From contig JANTGK010000011.1 in assembly GCA_024762935.1 (NCBI GenBank), forward strand, positions 1 to 37,850: a stretch of DNA of 37,850 bases. Direction: 5' to 3'. Shown piece after piece: positions 36,060 to 37,850 of the stretch (the stretch's first letter is position 1; the number at the start of each line of letters is the position of its first letter). Both the position numbers and the translations under genes were made by a program. This DNA is from Candidatus Peregrinibacteria bacterium (GTDB lineage Bacteria; Patescibacteriota; Gracilibacteria; CAIRYL01; GCA-016699755). The notes below the pieces were generated by a model that worked only from the letters and a program-made list of their open reading frames with translations, did not search any database and was not told the origin of the DNA.

Positions 36060-37781
36060 ATGAAAAAAACAGTTCACTCGGCTGCTTCTGAGATTGTTCT
36101 TCGAGCTTTTCATTTAAAAATTGAGGATAAAGACTCCCTCACAAAAGTAAAGAATGAAGTCTGTAAGGAGTTCAAAATCAATACATTCTCCGACATGGAG
36201 CTTCTTTCTGCATATAGAACGCTCGAAAAAGAAAAGAGAATAAAACCTTCAGAATGTATTAAAAAACTTCTTCAAAAACGGAGCATACGTACTCTTTCAG
36301 GCATTGCTCCTGTTTCGGTTCTTATGCCTCCAGCACCATGTAAAAGTGCCTGCGTATACTGCCCTTCTGAACGAGCAAATAGTGACGGAAAAACACTTTT
36401 TCAGATTGATACTGAAAAGAAATATGGCAGACAGAATGTCCCAAAAAAGTTCCAACGCCCAGGAGCATTAGTGATGCCAAAGAGCTATATCAGTAGTGAA
36501 CCAGGGGCAATGAGAGCACTTTTAGCTGGATTTGACCCTTTTGTTCAAATATCTCGGAGATTGGCATCATTGGAGCGTACTGGTCACTCAGCTGAAAAAT
36601 GTGAACTTATCGTTCAGGGAGGGACATTTTCTGATCTTCCAAAAAGATCACGAACCCATTTTATTACTCGTTGCTATCAGGCGTTTAATGAGGGCGGCGA
36701 ACAGAAGAAGCCTTCCAGAAGTACTCTCTTGATGGCACAAAAGAGCAACGAGGTGGCTCGACACAGAATAATTGGACTGACACTTGAAACACGTCCTGGG
36801 AGTGTTACTCCAGAAGAAATACGAGAATTTCGAAGGCTTGGCTGTACTCGGGTTGAGCTTGGTGTTCAGACATTAGATGATGATATTACAAAAAAGACTC
36901 GACGACTTCAGTCTCGTGAAGAAGTTGTTCGTGCAACGAGATTATTGAGACAGGCAGGGTTTAAGATTTGTTATCATATAATGCCGGGACTTCCCTTTTC
37001 TACACCTGAGAAAGATTTAGAAACCTACCATGAAATATGTAATAATCCCGATTTTTGTCCAGATTTGATTAAAATATATCCGTGTGCTGTTGTTCCATTC
37101 TCTGAGTTAGAAAAATGGTATAAAACAGGAAAATTCCAACCATATTCAGATGAAGTGCTTTTTGAATTGCTCTGGAAGATGAAAAAAAGAACTCCTCCTT
37201 GGATTCGTATTTCTCGCCTTGTGCGAGATATTCCAGGAACTGCTATCCTTGGAGGAAGTAAAAAAACGAATCTCAGACAGCTCATTCAGGAAAAAATGCA
37301 CAAAAAAGGTGAAAAGTGCAGTTGTATTCGTTGTCGAGAGATACGTGATCAAATATTTGACAGAAAAGATGTCAGATTCGTAGAGCGAATATATGAATCT
37401 GCAGGAGGGGAAGAGCACTTTTTGAGTTATGAACTACCCGATGGAACACTCTTAGCCATGTTACGACTGAGGATACCTGGAAAGAATGAAAAACCACTCT
37501 TTTTGGCTCTCTCTCAAGCAGGAATAATTCGAGAATTGCATACGTTTGGACATGCCCTCCCTGTAAAAATGACAAAAGGGCAATCAGTTCAACATATTGG
37601 CTTCGGAAAGCAACTTCTTCAAGATGCGGAACGAATCACATCTGCCAAAGGCCTTTCTAAGCTTACTGTCATCTCTGGTGTAGGAGTAAAAGAATTTTAT
37701 CGGCAGATTGGCTTCTCTGATAGTGGGACATATCTTGTTAAGAAAATAAATGAACAACCCATCGAAAAAATCTATCAATAA
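36060..37781 (+). CDS. elp3: Elp3 family tRNA uridine(34) modification radical SAM/GNAT enzyme
   Basis: MPPAPCKSACVYCPSE radical SAM cysteines, LETRPGSVTPEEIREFRRLGCTRVELGVQTLDDDI, C-terminal GNAT domain (HIGFGKQLLQDAERI). Confidence 0.93.
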   Translation: MKKTVHSAASEIVLRAFHLKIEDKDSLTKVKNEVCKEFKINTFSDMELLSAYRTLEKEKRIKPSECIKKLLQKRSIRTLSGIAPVSVLMPPAPCKSACVYCPSERANSDGKTLFQIDTEKKYGRQNVPKKFQRPGALVMPKSYISSEPGAMRALLAGFDPFVQISRRLASLERTGHSAEKCELIVQGGTFSDLPKRSRTHFITRCYQAFNEGGEQKKPSRSTLLMAQKSNEVARHRIIGLTLETRPGSVTPEEIREFRRLGCTRVELGVQTLDDDITKKTRRLQSREEVVRATRLLRQAGFKICYHIMPGLPFSTPEKDLETYHEICNNPDFCPDLIKIYPCAVVPFSELEKWYKTGKFQPYSDEVLFELLWKMKKRTPPWIRISRLVRDIPGTAILGGSKKTNLRQLIQEKMHKKGEKCSCIRCREIRDQIFDRKDVRFVERIYESAGGEEHFLSYELPDGTLLAMLRLRIPGKNEKPLFLALSQAGIIRELHTFGHALPVKMTKGQSVQHIGFGKQLLQDAERITSAKGLSKLTVISGVGVKEFYRQIGFSDSGTYLVKKINEQPIEKIYQ

Positions 37782-37850
37782 TATATATAATTACTATTAA
37801 AAATAGTGTGTTTGAGGATGGTATTTTGAAATTTTTTAAGTAATTCTTTT

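Noticed and set aside
1-37850. Alternative genetic code (UGA recoded as in Gracilibacteria/Absconditabacteria)
   Set aside because: TGA is used as a normal stop (e.g. small ORFs 1 and 2) and conserved proteins read full length without internal TGA

Overview
The window is 37.85 kb of a compact bacterial chromosome. It is AT-rich, uses standard TAA/TAG/TGA stops, and has little intergenic space. I infer a CPR/Patescibacteria-like host, perhaps Peregrinibacteria-type, from gene content and style; this is not proven. Most of the window is recognisable housekeeping or accessory coding sequence: LeuRS 3' part, Fic protein, CCA-adding enzyme, YgjP-like metallopeptidase, ClpC, two RelA/SpoT homologues, a TetR/MFP/RND efflux operon, EF-P, NrdR, RluA-type pseudouridine synthase, YbaB/EbfC, MltG, 6-phosphogluconolactonase, ADP-forming acyl-CoA synthetase, GATase, RNase HII, DUF1858 and YegP-like proteins, two tRNA-Arg genes, HAD hydrolase, enolase, FecR-domain protein and Elp3. 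The least explained region is ~2.3-3.95 kb. It holds a duplicated cassette: a repeat block, then a structured 5' leader hairpin with apparent compensatory changes, then a small ORF, then a conserved 12-bp terminal hairpin. There are three small ORFs that look paralogous and three terminal hairpins. Other points of interest are a RelA/SpoT pair in which one protein has lost hydrolase motifs and the other has lost synthetase motifs, flanking an orphan gene; an RND pump with extra TM segments; EF-P with Arg at the modification-site position; and a tRNA-Arg(GCG)/tRNA-Arg(UCG) pair. All calls come from reading sequence and motifs; no database search was run.
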